A stretch of DNA of 64,000 nucleotides from Arthrinium phaeospermum (GCA_006503535.1 QYRS01000002.1:3410001-3474000); one strand, 5' to 3'. Positions 20,198-33,121 are shown, counted from the stretch's first letter. Numbers and translations are program-made. Notes: generated by a model from the letters alone, not told the origin.

Positions 20198-22727
20198 TCA
20201 ACGAAGGCTTATGTGTGGGAAATACTTGCGGCCCTGCAGGTTCACCCGGAATTCGTAGATGCCGTCTTCAGTAGCCACCCATCTGTGATATACTGCGTCA
20301 GTAACGAGGGCTCTGCCTATACAAGCGCAGTTTTGTAGCAAACTTACAGGATTTGACCGTCCTCGCTCCAGGTAAGGCCCGCCGTGTCGTCGGGATACTG
20401 AGGGTGATCGCGCGTGTTGAGCCTGCGGTAGTTCTGCCGCGATGCGAATCCCGATAGGTCGTCGTTCCACACATCACTAATGACAGGTATCCCGCGCCGC
20501 GCCCGATTGAGCGTTTCTGTTCTGGTCGTACTGTCATTGGCAGCATTACTGTCGCCTCCGCTAATGTTGTAGAGCGCCTCGAGGTCCGCCCAGCCCGATG
20601 TGAGCCTGCCCCACGGCGTGGGCGAGTCCCTCGAGAGGGACACGCCAAAGTCGGCACCAGAAGACACTTGTGGCCTAGATGCGGATGTAGATGCGGCTGG
20701 CGTCGAGTCGGTGTTCTGGGATAGACCCTGCATAGCCGATCCACGTCTCCGCGGCGTAGGCGCACGCCTCTCGCGGTCCTGCTGGTCCGACATGGAGGGA
20801 GGAACGACCAAGCGGTTGGGGTCGCGAGCTTCGCGGGTGCTGCGTTCACGCTCCAGAATGCGGGTGAGCGTCTCTCGCTGTTGGCGCAGCATGTGAGCAA
20901 TTTCTCTATAAGTTTGCAGGGCTGTCTGTTCGGTATCTCGGTCCGTTGGACGAAGGGTCGACTGTGGCGGAGTCATTGAACTGGATGGTGATGGTGCACT
21001 TACACGCTCGGCCCAGACTGACGACCGCCAGGCCGCACTTCCTCTTTGAACATGCTGTCCCGCTTGATCTCGTGCCTCTCGGGCTTCCCGCGCCTCTCTT
21101 GCCTCACGACGGCGCCGGTCATTCTGAACGGCTTCTAGTATGGCCGTCTCCTCTTGAGTGAACGGGTGGTTTAGTCTGTCAGCCGTGTCTGATGGCTCGG
21201 GATTGGGGAGCGGTCTGGGCGAGCCAGTCCGACCTAAGAGATTGGAGAGATGAGACGAGCTGCCGCCCGCAGTGGTTGCGTTGCGCTCACTGCGATGGTC
21301 AAGAAGACGGGGGTCTATGGTGCTCCTGTCATTCAGAGGCAAGTGCTCCACCCCTTCGAGCGTGTCTAGAACAATAACCTGTCTTTGGGTGAAGTTGGAC
21401 CGGGCGTCTGCCACCCCGATCCGACCCCGATGCTCCGTCCAAGCCAATAAGTCAAACGGCCCAGGACAGAAGGCCATGTCTCTAACGGCGCCGTTCTCCT
21501 GCGGGAAACGAGAAGAATAGAACCAGGTGATCAGAGGGTCTACTTTGGCCTCCAAAATAGCGGCGACGTTGAATACGGAAATGGTTCCGTATTGCGTACC
21601 TACCGCGAGATACCGGCCCGAGGCAGAAAAACAAACCGAAAAGCTGCCTCGGCAGTCACTGGGGCTCTTTTTCTTCTGGTCCTTCAGCCGTATCCTCGGC
21701 AACGGTTTCCACTCGGCACGATCTCCCGTCTTGCCTCTCTTCACGACCTTGCGTGCGTGAATGTAGAGGTACGGGTCATCACTAATGGCAGCTAGTAGTG
21801 TCCCGTCGGGAGAAAGAACGCCGCGGTTGACACAGTCCGGGTATTCGAGCTCGTCAAGATATTCACAGTCCTGCAGGCCGACCAGAGTGATGGTCTTGTC
21901 GTTATTCGCAAGAACCGCCACGGGCGTCCCGTAGTTTTGCATTCGCGGCAGGGGCGGCGTTACTGTCGGCTTCGGAGGCTGCCATATAGTGATGCAGTTG
22001 ACACGCTCGGTTCCGAACTTCTTACTTAGGTATGTCCACGACCTCCCAGGGCCATTCAGCCGGCGCTCCAGCATATTGAACATGTCTCTGCTGAACTGCG
22101 TAAGAGAGGGGTCGCCCCCGAGTGGCGCCTCGTGCGGGCTGAGATGCGCCCGAAACTCATTGGCCAATGCTGCCTCGTCTGCGCCGGAACCGCTCGCGCC
22201 GCCGGTCTCGAGACCCTCCTCCGTTTGTCCGATGTCCCGGATGATAGCGAACTCGCCGTTCTCCCCGCCGCAACAGATCCAGCCGTTCTTGGCCACCATA
22301 CACCTAGGATGGAAGTTGAGAACTTTCACCGTCTCCGTCTCTCGCGTTCGGGTATCGAGGCGCATGATGTGGGTGCTCATCATTCCGGTCGGATAGTAGA
22401 GTACATCGTTTCCCTCGGCGCTAATTACGGATCGGAGTTGCCAGTGTCTAGAGGATGCCGATTTGTTAGTCGTCTCCGAAGCCTGGGGGCGCAGTCCTTC
22501 TCTTCGGTTCTGTCGCGCGTACGTACATGGGTGATATTTGGGTGCGGTAGTGTTTGCGCCCCTTCTTGAGAATCAGATTCTCGGTTGGCCAACAGCTGTA
22601 GAAGTTGTCAGTCAGTCGAACCGGACGCAGTTGCAACTTCAGCCAGTAAAAAAGGAGGGCGATCGGGTGGTAGCAGCAGCAGCAGCAGGGGCAGTACTAA
22701 CCTGGCCGCTTCGTCCGGGACGAGCAT
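20198..22727 (-). CDS. WD-repeat protein of the fungal DUF2415 type
   Basis: Four exons: 22727-22702, 22595-22527, 22447-20348 and 20282-20198, splicing in frame to 759 residues. The first coding exon is only 26 nt. The N-terminal half reads as a beta-propeller: repeated segments such as HWQLRSVISAEGNDVLYYP, AKNGWICCGGENGEFAII, PVAVLANNDKTITLVGL, LSPDGTLLAAISDDPYLYI and FSASGRYLAVGTQYGTISVF. Around residue 340 is FCPGPFDLLAWTEHRGRIG, which I identify with the short fungal DUF2415 'DLL' motif. The middle and C-terminal parts are disordered, with RREAREAREAREARD and a coiled-coil-like segment, before a last propeller strand (LTWSEDGQILWVATEDGIYEF) that is completed only by the final exon. Its cellular role is not known to me; a scaffold function is a guess from the fold. 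Intron 1 holds an AGC repeat. Confidence 0.85.
22672..22688. repeat. AGC trinucleotide repeat in intron 1 of the WD-repeat gene
   Basis: Five AGC units in the 106-nt first intron, close to its donor side. Confidence 0.85.
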
Positions 22728-24499
22728 GACGCCGACTGATGGCAGAAATCAATCGAATACTGAAGCATTTATCGACAGCCCAGAAGTTGCCTCGAGCAGT
22801 TGTGTTCGGAGTCGGGGCGATCGGGGCGAAATAAAGGCTTTGCAGGACCGTGCGATGGGATCGATCCGGACAAAGGAGGAGCGGCGCAAGCTTTCGGGAT
22901 CGATGTGTTAGGAAGGTGGCGTGGTAGGCGTGGTGCGCTGCCCTTTGAGAGGTCCAATAGAGGTCGCTCGACTGTCTAGGTACATCCAACGGCGAACTTG
23001 GACGGTCTGGGCTGAATGGCACACGGGTAAGCGACCCAGGTCCAACTAAACAGATCGCGACTCGACGGGGCGGCAGCCTGGCTGTGGGGACCGAGGGAGT
23101 GACTGGAAATCGACGGGATAGGTGGATGAAATCAATAGAGAAGGTGGGCTTTGGACAATTGGCAGGTATCGGTTCAATGAAGATGCTGGTGATATGGCCC
23201 GGGTTGTGCTCGTCCTGGGAGTTTGGATTGGGGGCAAAAACACGAGGTAGTTGAGTGAGTTGAAGCAACCTCGAAATGCTAGGACGGTCTCATAGTTATG
23301 ACGTGCAAAGTGGTCCACCAAAAACCACACAGGCCCAAGATGTCCCCGGTTCCATATATCAAATATAAAATGAGCTTATGTACCGAGGGCCCAACTACAT
23401 GATAAGTATTGACATTGATGCATGCACGGATTCTGACAGATGTGTCGGTTCGTTGTGTTGCATCCCCCTCTAAGAACAAAACAGTCAACCGGAACGAGTA
23501 CAGCACATTTGCGATAAGAACGGCAATTGGAGGTCGACTGTTCCCGTTTGGGCCCCCGAACCATTTGCGGATGCAACATGCGCGAATCGAACAGCCAGGG
23601 AGGCTAATAAACAATAGGTAGGTACTTTTTACCAGTCGCCTGGAATGGGGCAATACCAATCATTGGCCCATTGGGAATTGAAAGGGAGGCCTTGCCATCC
23701 ATACCTTTTCCCTTTCGTTTCCGTCATGTGGAAGGATAAACGATGTATGTACATACATAGTCTCGTTGCTATTAGAGGGGCCGGGGTCCAGTCTGATATG
23801 CACAGCAGATTCTTCCTCGGGTAGAAGGGCAATGGATCGTGAGAGAGCAAGAGAAGATGTATTATGTAATCCCCAATGCAAACATCAATTAGCTATATAC
23901 TACTCCGTATATGCAGGTACCTACCTTCCCATTGACTTAGATCCTGGATGTATGATTCATGAGCAAGCACGCATCTTCACAGTGGAAGCAAAGGCGCTCG
24001 GGGATACCGGCGAGGTCGGAGGTCATGTTGCCCCCGATATCACATACGTAGGCGTGTTAGTGGCAGCGCCCAGCCGGGGCCAGGTGCAGTTCAACTGCTG
24101 GCCTCGCCTGTTATGTCAGTCAACTTAGAGTCCAAGATTATGGGGCAAAGCATGCCTTTTACCGATTTGCTCCGTGGCTAAACCTAGAGGGGAAAGGCGG
24201 ACCTTACCCGGCCCCAATTTTATGTCGCTTTGGTGGAAGCGACGCAGAAGGCAGTAGAAAAAAAAAGCTGAGAGCTCCCGCAGCAAGCCAGGCGGGCTCA
24301 GAATTTTTAAACCCATGAAAAACTTCCCTCCGCCAGAAGTTCATATCCGATTCTTCCTCATCTGTCTCATCATCCCCAATCTCCCTCTCCCTCACTCTGT
24401 AATCTGAATCCTCCTTCCCTTCCTTCCGCCGAGGGTTGATTCTTCATTCTGCGCCATACTTCATCTTTTTGTATTTTAATCACATAGCCAGCCGACAAG
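22728..24499. other. Divergent intergenic region (WD-repeat gene / mitochondrial Hsp70)
   Basis: About 1.8 kb of shared upstream sequence. The stretch from about 24350 to the Hsp70 ATG is strongly pyrimidine-rich and has no upstream ATG in its last 100 bases, as in highly expressed fungal genes. A TAGGTAGGTA string is at 23615-23624. I saw no clean array of three alternating heat-shock GAA/TTC units. Confidence 0.5.
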
Positions 24500-25184
24500 A
24501 TGATGTCCGCCGCGCGTTTCACCAGAGCTGTAAGTCCACCCACGTCATGACCGCAGTGACCAAATTTCGCCTTTCCAGTCTTGATCCATGCTGACCTCAT
24601 ACCTATAGCTTCCCCGGGCAACCACATCAGCTGCCCGCTGGGCTGCGCCTATGCGAAAGCCTCTGGGCTCCAGCTTCGCTCGCTATGAGTCCACAGAGGG
24701 AAAGGTCCAGGGTGCTGTGATCGGTATTGATCTGGGTATGTCGCCAATCCTCTTCTACTTTGCCCATAAAGACGCATGCTAACATGGTTAACTGCTAGGT
24801 ACCACCAACTCTGCCGTTGCCATCATGGAGGGCAAGGTCCCCAGAATTATCGAGAACGCTGAGGGTGCCCGCACAACACCATCCGTGGTAGCTTTTGCTC
24901 AGGATGGCGAGCGATTGGTCGGTGTTGCTGCTAAGCGACAGGCTGTCGTCAACCCCGAGAACACACTCTTTGCCACCAAGCGTCTAATTGGTCGCAAGTT
25001 CACCGATGTCGAGGTCCAAAGAGATATCAAGGAGGTTCCCTACAAGATCACTCAGCACTCCAATGGCGATGCTTGGGTCGAGTCTCGTGGCCAGAAGTAC
25101 TCGCCTTCGCAGATTGGTGGCTTTGTCCTGAACAAGATGAAGGAGACTGCCGAGGCCTACCTCAGCAAGCCCGTTAAGAACGCT

Positions 25185-25237
<53 letters not shown>

Positions 25238-26672
25238 TGCCGGTCAAATCGCTGGCCTGAACGTCCTCCGTGTTGTCAACGAGCCTACCGCCGCTGCCCT
25301 CGCCTACGGTCTCGAGAAGGAGGCCGACCGCGTTGTCGCCGTCTACGATCTTGGTGGTGGTACCTTCGATATCTCCGTTCTGGAGATCCAGAACGGCGTC
25401 TTCGAGGTTAAGTCTACCAACGGTGATACTCACTTGGGTGGTGAGGACTTCGATATCCTCCTCGTCCGTCACCTGGTCCAGCAGTTCAAGAAGGAGTCTG
25501 GCATCGATCTGTCTGGCGACCGCATGGCTATCCAGCGTATCCGTGAGGCCGCTGAGAAGGCCAAGATTGAGCTGTCCTCGTCTCTCCAGACCGACATCAG
25601 CCTGCCTTTCATCACTGCTGATGCCTCTGGCCCCAAGCACATCAACAGCAAGATGACCCGCTCTCAGCTCGAGAGCATGATGGACCCCCTCATCAGCCGA
25701 ACCATCGAGCCCGTCCGCAAGGCTCTCAAGGATGCCAGCCTTCAGGCCAAGGACATCCAGGAGGTCATCCTTGTTGGTGGTATGACCCGTATGCCCAAGG
25801 TTTCCGAGTCGGTCAAGAGCATCTTCGGCCGCGACCCCGCCAAGTCTGTCAACCCTGATGAGGCTGTCGCCATTGGTGCCGCTATCCAGGGTGCCGTCCT
25901 GTCTGGTGAGGTCAAGGACCTGCTCCTTCTCGACGTTACCCCTCTGTCTCTGGGTATCGAGACTCTCGGTGGTGTCTTCACCCGCCTGATCAACCGCAAC
26001 ACCACCATCCCCACCAAGAAGTCCCAGACCTTCTCCACTGCCGCCGACTTCCAGACTGCTGTCGAGATCAAGGTCTACCAGGGTGAGCGTGAGCTCGTCC
26101 GCGACAACAAGCTTCTCGGCAACTTCCAGCTGGTTGGCATTCCCCCGGCTCACCGTGGTGTTCCCCAAGTCGAGGTCACCTTCGACATTGATGCCGATTC
26201 TATTGTCCACGTCCACGCCAAGGACAAGAGCACCAACAAGGACCAGTCTATCACCATTGCCTCCGGCTCTGGTCTGTCCGACTCCGAGATCGAGCAGATG
26301 GTCGAGGACTCTGAGAAGTACGCCGAGACCGACAAGGAGCGCAAGTCGGCCATTGAGTCCGCCAACCGCGCCGACAGCGTCCTGAACGATACCGAGAAGG
26401 CCCTCAACGAGTTCGCTGACCGCCTCGACAAGACTGAGGCTGATGCCATCCGTGAGAAGATCAACTCTCTCCGCGAGTTCGTCAGCAAGAGCCAGTCTGG
26501 CGAGGGTACCGCCACCTCTGCCGAGATCAAGGAGAAGACCGACGAGCTGCAAGTCGCCAGCCTGAACCTCTTCGACAAGATGCACAAGGCCCGCGCCGAG
26601 GGTGGCGAGCAGTCTGGCAGCTCCGAGGCTGGTTCGTCGGAGGCCAAGCCCGAGGACGAGAAGAAGCAGTAA
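24500..26672 (+). CDS. SSC1: Mitochondrial Hsp70 chaperone (Ssc1-type)
   Basis: Matrix Hsp70 that drives import through the TIM23 motor and folds imported proteins. Three exons: 24500-24529, 24609-24735 and 24799-26672, giving 676 residues, the usual size. Residues 1-42 form a classic presequence, rich in Arg/Ala/Ser without acids, ending FARYEST. The ATPase domain shows IDLGTTNS (50-57, split by intron 2), [12 protein letters not shown] (from 234) and [12 protein letters not shown] (from about 376). The substrate-binding domain begins after [18 protein letters not shown], a mitochondrial/bacterial DnaK hallmark. The C-terminus ends in an acidic/Ser-rich tail with EDEKKQ, not EEVD, which excludes a cytosolic paralogue. 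Exon 1 encodes only ten residues. Codon use is strongly biased, as in abundant proteins. It is convergent with the multicopper oxidase gene. Confidence 0.96.
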
Positions 26673-27195
26673 ATGCTTGATAACGAATTTTTCTTTACCT
26701 GTTTAAATACCACGACCATCTGGGGCGGGGATCATAAGAGCCATCTCTTCTTCATACCCCTTGTACATCACATCCTGTACTCATATATTGCCGCTCTTGT
26801 CGATTCCCCGGCCTCTGCTACGGAGATCTTGTGTTGATAAACTGCGGCTGGATGGGGCGTTCTGAGAGATTACGAAAAAAGCTTTTGGTCTGAAAGCGGA
26901 AGTGCTTTTACTTCCGTATGGTTTTGACGATTACGCATTGGTAGCATCTGGATTTGGCGGCTCATGACTGAGCAAGTGTATATAGAGCGTACCACGACCC
27001 AAACCTAATATGACATCCCCTCTCAAAACCGTAAAATTGATTTTTCTTTGACCTTTCGCCCGTCATCCGCTCTGTGACCGATGAGGGCCAAGTTTGTGTT
27101 ATACCAACGGAGAAGGCATACATGGCCAGCTCAGTTGTCTGGCATCAATGCATTGTTCGTACCCCTGCTTAATACTAGGTACTGTGTTGTGCTAC
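26673..27195. other. Intergenic region between convergent Hsp70 and multicopper oxidase genes
   Basis: Contains both 3' ends and AT-rich sequence. No gene recognised. Confidence 0.6.
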
Positions 27196-29871
27196 TTATT
27201 CGTTCTCTCCAGGCACCTGATCATCCATTCCACAGAAACGCATACTCTGACTTCGAGTCTGCGGGTTCATGTCGCGAACCAACGAGACGAGGTCGCTTGG
27301 GCGCTCTGCCAAGGATACGAACATGCCACCTGTTGATACAAATATCAGCGGATTGAAACAAATTGAGATTTCGTGCCCGAAGGCCGTATTGGTCTTTGTT
27401 TGGGAGGACGTATTATTGTAAGGATTATATACACGTACCTTCCATGTGCCAGGCGACGTGGCAGTGAAGCGCCCACATGCCCGGGTTGTCGGCCAGGAAG
27501 CGCAGGACGACGTGGCTGTTGGCCGGCACTGTCACTGTGTCCCGCCGCATCGGGTTCGCAAGGTTCCAGGTCGTGGCGTTGGGCTTGGTACCGAAGAGGC
27601 CCGGGCCCCAGCCTACTATCTGGAAGGTGTGCCCGCTGTTGATGTTGACGGTTAGTGAGTTGGTTGTTGGATTTGTGACAAGAAGGCTGCCGGGCCTGTT
27701 TTCTGAGACAAGGGGGAAGGGAAAGAGGAACAGGGGCAGGGGGGAGACTTCATACTGTAGGTGCCAGGGGTGTTCCATGGCGTCGCGAGAGTTGATCACG
27801 ATCTGGGCCCCTTTGTTCGCGTCCGGTACGAGTAGGACCTGCTGGTCCAGCCCGAAGTCCCAGCTGCTGTACGAATTGGCGTCGGCGGCGCTAAAGCTCT
27901 GATCGAGCATCTTCCATATCGTGGCGTTGTTAGATAAGGGGGCATATGCTGTCTGTTTTGGTCGTCAGATGTAAGCAGAAGGTAACGTGCTCTAGGTTCA
28001 AGTGCCGTTGGGAGAAGGGGTGGGGAGAAGGGCAGGGCCAAAAAAAATAACCCCCCTCGAATACGTGCGTGTTCTGACTTACTTTGTTGATGAAGATCCG
28101 GTTCACGTCCTGCGCCTGACGGAACATGTACTCAATATAATGCGTGTTGGCCTCGGTCACTTCCACCGCATCCATCTTGCGCATGGGCTTCGGCACATCG
28201 AACGGCATATCATCGCAGCCCTCCCAGACGTCCCCCCGCGCCCCGTTGTTCTCGACGCCGAAGGGGTTGCTCGTATTCCCCGGGACCCCCACGGGCGGCG
28301 CCTCGGCCGCGACCCCCTCGTAGGACAGGACCCCCGTCCCCACGTACCCCACGCTCGCGAGCCCGGCGCTCGTGTAGGGCGCGTAGGGCAGGAAGCACGA
28401 CTGCGGCAGGCTGGCGCGGATCAGGTAATTGCCGACGGGCTGGTCCGCATCGACGACGACGGAGACGCGCTGGCCGATGTTGAGGTAGACGCCGCGCTGG
28501 CCCGCGAGGGGCTCGATCTCGACGCCGTCCAGCTCCACCACCGTGAGGGCGTGGTTGTCGATGCTGACCCAGTACGACAGGAAGCTGGAGGCGTTGATGA
28601 GGCGGAGGCGCAGCTTGGTGCCCGGCTTCACTTTGGTCATGTACAGGCGGCCGCCGGTGCAGGCGCTGCTGTCGTCGGGCTTGCGCGCGTAGGGGTCGTG
28701 GTCGGTGTCAGGTGGGTAGGTCGTCGAGACCACGCTGCAGTCGTAGACGTGCTGGCCGTTTAGGAGGATGTTGTCGGCTAGGGGTTCGACACCGGACTCG
28801 AAAGGGACCCATTTCGACGACGCGTTCAGGTAGCTGTCCAAGAGCTTTTTAACTGTATTAGCAGAAGCGACTTCCGTTTTACGGATGTTAACGACAGAGG
28901 GCGTAACGCAATGTCCGAAGGGCGAATAAGAAACCGATAAAACCTACCACAGACCCATAGGTATGATAAACATCTCCCACGAACACGATCCTTTCCCCGT
29001 CCGTCCGCGGTACCATCTCCCCCCGCGCGTCGCGGATCACGATGGGTCCGTACGCACCGTCAGTGTACTGGACACCGAGGTGGGCGTGGTACCAGAAGGT
29101 GCCGCGCTGCCCGTCGACGCGGAACTCGTAGGTGAAGCTCTGACCGGGCGGGATGCCGCACTGCGAGACGCCCGCGACGCCGTCCATCCAGGTCGAGTTG
29201 GCCTGGTTGAGGCCGTGCCAGTGCACCGTCGTGCTCCGGTTGGCCACGCGGTTGTGCACGACGACGCGCACCACGTCGCCGGTGCCGGCCTCGATGAGCG
29301 GGCCGGGCGACTGCCCGTTGACCAGGAGCATGGGCTTGCGGAAGCCGTCGGGCGCCGCGAGGGCCTGCGTGATGTTGAAGACGTATTCGCGGACCATTGG
29401 AGAGTGTTGCTGTTGTTGCTCTTGACGTGGCCGCTCTCCATGATGATCATCATCATCGAACTTAAAGGGGTTACGTAACTCGAGCTCCGTCTCGTTGACC
29501 AGCCGCTCGATAGGCACAAACTCGAGCCCTGACGAGATGCCGTAGAAGCTGCTGTAGTTGAATGGCAGCGACGGTGAGGAGGATGATAGGGCTGCTGTGC
29601 GATAGCGTGCTATGCAGCCCAGCCCCAGCCCGAGACCCAGGATGAGCGCACTCACGAAGAAGCATACGGCGCATAGGAGGAGCACCCATAGTGGGATCTG
29701 TCTGCGTGAAGAGCGTTTCTCGTCTGCGAAGGCGGGCAGGGCTGAGGTGGTCTTCCTCCTCGTCCACATGGTGAGGGCTGACGACGACGAGGGGCACGAT
29801 CCCAGCTCGATGCTGACAGGAGTCTCGTGTATAAGCCGGGATAAACTGCCAGAGGAGCGATGGCCTGGCAT
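27196..29871 (-). CDS. Multicopper oxidase (laccase-like) with an N-terminal membrane anchor
   Basis: Five exons: 29871-28948, 28844-28083, 27952-27756, 27635-27439 and 27329-27196, splicing to 737 residues. Multicopper oxidases couple one-electron substrate oxidation to reduction of oxygen to water. All four copper motifs are present: HWHG (217-220), WYHAH (260-264), HPWHLHGH (623-630, completed across intron 3) and HCHVAWH (685-691). The residue ten after the type-1 Cys is Met (696), the low-redox class. Residues 1-60 are hydrophilic with RRK and KRSSRR, followed by a single hydrophobic segment (about 61-87), so it should sit as a type II membrane protein with the enzyme outside. Several N-glycosylation sequons follow. 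The extended N-terminus before the first cupredoxin domain also includes an Asp/His and Gln-rich stretch (139-156). The intron 1 acceptor (AAAAAG) is chosen by frame and is the least certain junction. Confidence 0.88.
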
Positions 29872-30148
29872 AACGTCTCGCGGGACATGTTCAACTACAA
29901 GTCATCATCTTGCCAGTCTAGCAAAGCACGAGAAGTGATTACTGGTGCCAGGGATGAATATTTGGCGTGTTGATAGTCCATTCCTCTGAACTGTCTCAAG
30001 ATCGGCAACCAAGGGACAGCCACAACTTACCTGACTAAAGTGAGACTGCTGCGAATACTCCAGGGGGTCACAGTGCGCTTCACAGTAACGATATGACATT
30101 GATACATCGGCATTTTGTAGCTGGCATTTGTAGCTCTAAACATCGACT

Positions 30149-32122
30149 CTAACCACGGCCAAAGCCGAACCATCCTCTCTTTTGTGTCGCAGCGGATTGG
30201 GCATCCTTGCTCTCGCCGGCCCCCTTCGTAGCCGCACCTGTCTGCGTTTCTTCGTAGTCGATGTAGTTCCAGGCAACATCCAAGAAAAGCGGCTTGACAG
30301 GAATAGAGCTGACCTTCGGTGGGTAGGTCACCAGATTCTCAAGCTCGGCGCCCTCTGCCGGGTAATCAAACAATCGTTCAACGAGAGGGATGGTAGACTT
30401 CGTCCCAGAAGCACCGGACTTTGCGCGCAGGTTGTCAATTTCGACCAGTGCTCTGCAACGCTGCAGCTCGCCGGAGAGAAGATCGTTCAGGAACTGCACT
30501 TCGCTCTTACGTATCGCGATGTCCTGGGGTGACGCATCATCAGAAGACGAGGCGCCGTTCTCGGCAAAATACTTCACTGACGCCTCGCATTGCTCATGAG
30601 CATGCTTGGTTAGGGCAAGAGCATTGACAGAGTTCCCGGCTAGGGAGTGAGATCGTGCAACCGATAGGCACCTAAGTGTATGGTTAGCAACCATGGCATT
30701 TGCACTTTATCGTGGTTGACAACTTACTTGAGGGCATGGAAGTATTTATAAGTTGCATTCAGCTGCGCCAATAGCTCCTCATCTGCGGCAACACCCGGAA
30801 GTTCTTTGATGGAATCTAAACTCTGCAGGGTGGCATCGTAAAGTACCACCTTCTCCTTGAGCCTTGCAATCTTACGACCAGGCGCTTCATTCTTGGGCTT
30901 CTTGGTACCTGCCTCTTTCTTGGTCTTTCGTGTCGTATTAGGAGCCGAGTCAAGCAGCGCTCCGTCGTGCTCGCCGCTTAACACTCGGTTTCGTCCGATT
31001 CTCCAGCTGATCATCTTGTAATTGACCGCAGTCCTGGTCATTTGCAGGCTCTGTATCCGGCTGTCGTTTTGCGACACGCCTTCCTCCTTCAACTCTTCGA
31101 TAGCTCTCTTCGTTGCGTCAGTCGCATCCTGGCTGGCGATTAAGACATCGTCGTAAGCGGCGGCCATCTCCTTAGGTAGGGCCACTTCGGCTGAGCTGAG
31201 CTTCTCGGCCAGTTTGGATGTTGCTGCATCAGCCGATGCCAGCGCTGTACCAATGGCGGCATCTTCGATCTTAACCTCGCGCCCTCGCCAACTGATTGTC
31301 TGAGGGGCGTTGGGCGCATCGGCTTGGTCCTTCTGGGCATCAGGACTACCCTGTTTCAGCACGTTGGGGTCCAACTGGTTGATAGCGTCGACCAGAGAGG
31401 GCTCGTTGGGAAAGGCTTTCCGTGCAATGGTGGGGATTGTGAGGGTTCGAGGGACCTTGATCTGGTAAGCAGCATATCGTATAGACGGCTCGATCGTCTC
31501 CGACAAAAGGTCCTTGTAGGTGTCGGTCTTCTGGGAGCTGGACAGTGCAGAGTATATGACATGGGCGACGGAGTAGCTCTTCACACAGGGCTCCCAGCTA
31601 TGGTTCTCGAATTGAGCAGCACCACGGACCATGGAGGCATAGGCGCGTGCCTCGAGCAGATCGGTCGGGCTTGCGCCGCTGGCTTCCTTCTGCGAAAGAA
31701 GCTCGACAACAGTCTCGGCGGTGCGGGCACCCTTTGTGATTCTCGACACAATGTGCGATCGTGTTTTGCCGGTGAGGCCCTTGGTATCGGTAGAGTGAAT
31801 GGCCTTCAACTCCATTCCATGAGCCCATGCTCGCTCCGAGGTGAGAAGGAGTAGGTGGAGGTATCTGCAACATCATTGAGTTGGTCAAGGGCTCGAGATG
31901 CAGAACAAGGCAGTTAAACGAAGCTACTTACGCATGGTCCTGGGAAATCTGGTCGGCGGTGACATCTCCCTTCTTTGCGAATTTACCCCGGTTTTTGGTC
32001 GCAAGGCCTAGCTTCCGGCGACAGTTTGCCAGCTTCTTGGACGACTGGCGATGGTAGGTTGAATAGTCACCGTACAGAAGAGCCGCGTTTCGAGAAGAAA
32101 CGACAAACTCGGTGATATCCAT
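30149..32122 (-). CDS. SRP68: Signal recognition particle subunit SRP68
   Basis: Cytosolic SRP component that binds 7S RNA and SRP72 and is needed for targeting ribosomes to the ER. Three exons: 32122-31932, 31864-30728 and 30671-30149, giving 616 residues, typical for fungi. The N-terminal RNA-binding domain includes RNAALLYGDYSTYHRQSSKK and RRKLGLATKNRGKF, followed by AYLHLLLLTSERAWAHGMEL across intron 1 and the basic KGLTGKTRSHIVSRI. The helical middle part carries a KKEAGTKKPKNEA basic insert, then the TPR-like C-terminal region (NATYKYFHALKCLSVARSHS across intron 2). The extreme C-terminus is GWFGFGRG, a glycine/aromatic tail I associate with fungal SRP68 proteins. It is divergent from the PPR gene, about 1 kb apart. 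Confidence 0.92.
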
Positions 32123-33121
32123 GGCGAAGCGAGGTGGTTCGATCAGGGCGAAGTCAATTACCAGACCGATCGTTGGTGCTGAGGTGGTTCAAGATCAAGA
32201 GGTGATGGCGATAGTGGGGTTAAAGGCCATGTTCCCTCTCCAGCTCGCTTTGAAAATGTGGGATGCGATTTTTGGTTGGTGTCTTCTTTTACTTTGGGCC
32301 AGGCCGTTGCCATTGGAGGGGCAGGTACATGGGCAATGGGTAGGATTACAGCTTGAGCAGTTTGACACAGCCCGTCTTCGCGGCTCATAACTTTTACTAC
32401 CTATAACAGACTCAATTGATATATTAATGAATCCATCTCTCACCCTACAAAATGGTTCCCAATTCAATTGTCCGTCATGTTTGACATGAAAGTCCAAGGT
32501 CTTCAAGATGCAAAGGTGGAAGTAAGGACGCCACAAGGTGTACGCTCCGTTGAGCTACCAGCCACAAGCATCCATGCCTCTCGCCCTGGGCAAAAGCTAC
32601 CTTACCACCGCCTACTATACTGCCTACCTACCCACTAACCTACCTGGATTCCCTGGAGGGATGCTAGGGGTTTCCACTTAAGCTGATCCCGTACTGCCGC
32701 CAAAAACTGATGACCGGCTCGGTTGACGGTTCTACGCCGAACGGGTCGAAAAAAAAAGTCGATGATGGTGACTTAAGGATCCCAATCCCGCCCCGAATTC
32801 GCACCTGACCACCACCACGCCGTCAATGATCGCCTCGCCAATTGTGGAGGATTGCAGTGCCCGTGGACGAGAAACCTAGATTGTCGATCCGTCGCCAACT
32901 TTATGCCAATTATCGAGACGGTTGCCATGATATCCTGTCGGTATACCCTTCCATTTACCGCATCCTCTTAGAGAGTCTAGCTTGCTCATGTCTGTTGTGC
33001 GTACAAGGTCGAACGAGAGTTTGCGCAATTCCTCCCTCTCTCGTGATCGTCTCGCCCAACCCTTCCTCCGCCGTAGCATTGCAATAGCAGAAGCCGCTGG
33101 CTCATAGCATTGCTTTCTCCA
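32123..33121. other. Divergent promoter region between SRP68 and PPR genes
   Basis: About 1 kb upstream of both genes. Contains CCTACCTAC at 32623-32631, then a second short CCTACCT copy about 10 bp downstream. A tRNA-like A-box (TAGCTCAACGG on the minus strand near 32560) has no matching B-box, so no tRNA is called. Confidence 0.5.

Noticed and set aside
23560..23660. B-box-like GTTCGATTC on the minus strand
   Set aside because: The flanking bases do not form a T-stem and no A-box lies upstream.
24300..24400. Possible heat-shock element near the Hsp70 start
   Set aside because: GAA and TTC units occur, but with 1-nt rather than 2-nt spacing and without three alternating repeats.
24984..26585. 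533-codon open frame antisense to mitochondrial Hsp70
   Set aside because: Strong codon bias in Hsp70 genes opens the complementary frame; long antisense frames opposite Hsp70 have been misread as genes before. The translation is Leu/Asp/Val-rich without a domain.
32500..32600. tRNA-like A-box (TAGCTCAACGG, minus strand)
   Set aside because: No B-box at the right distance and no acceptor or T-stem pairing.
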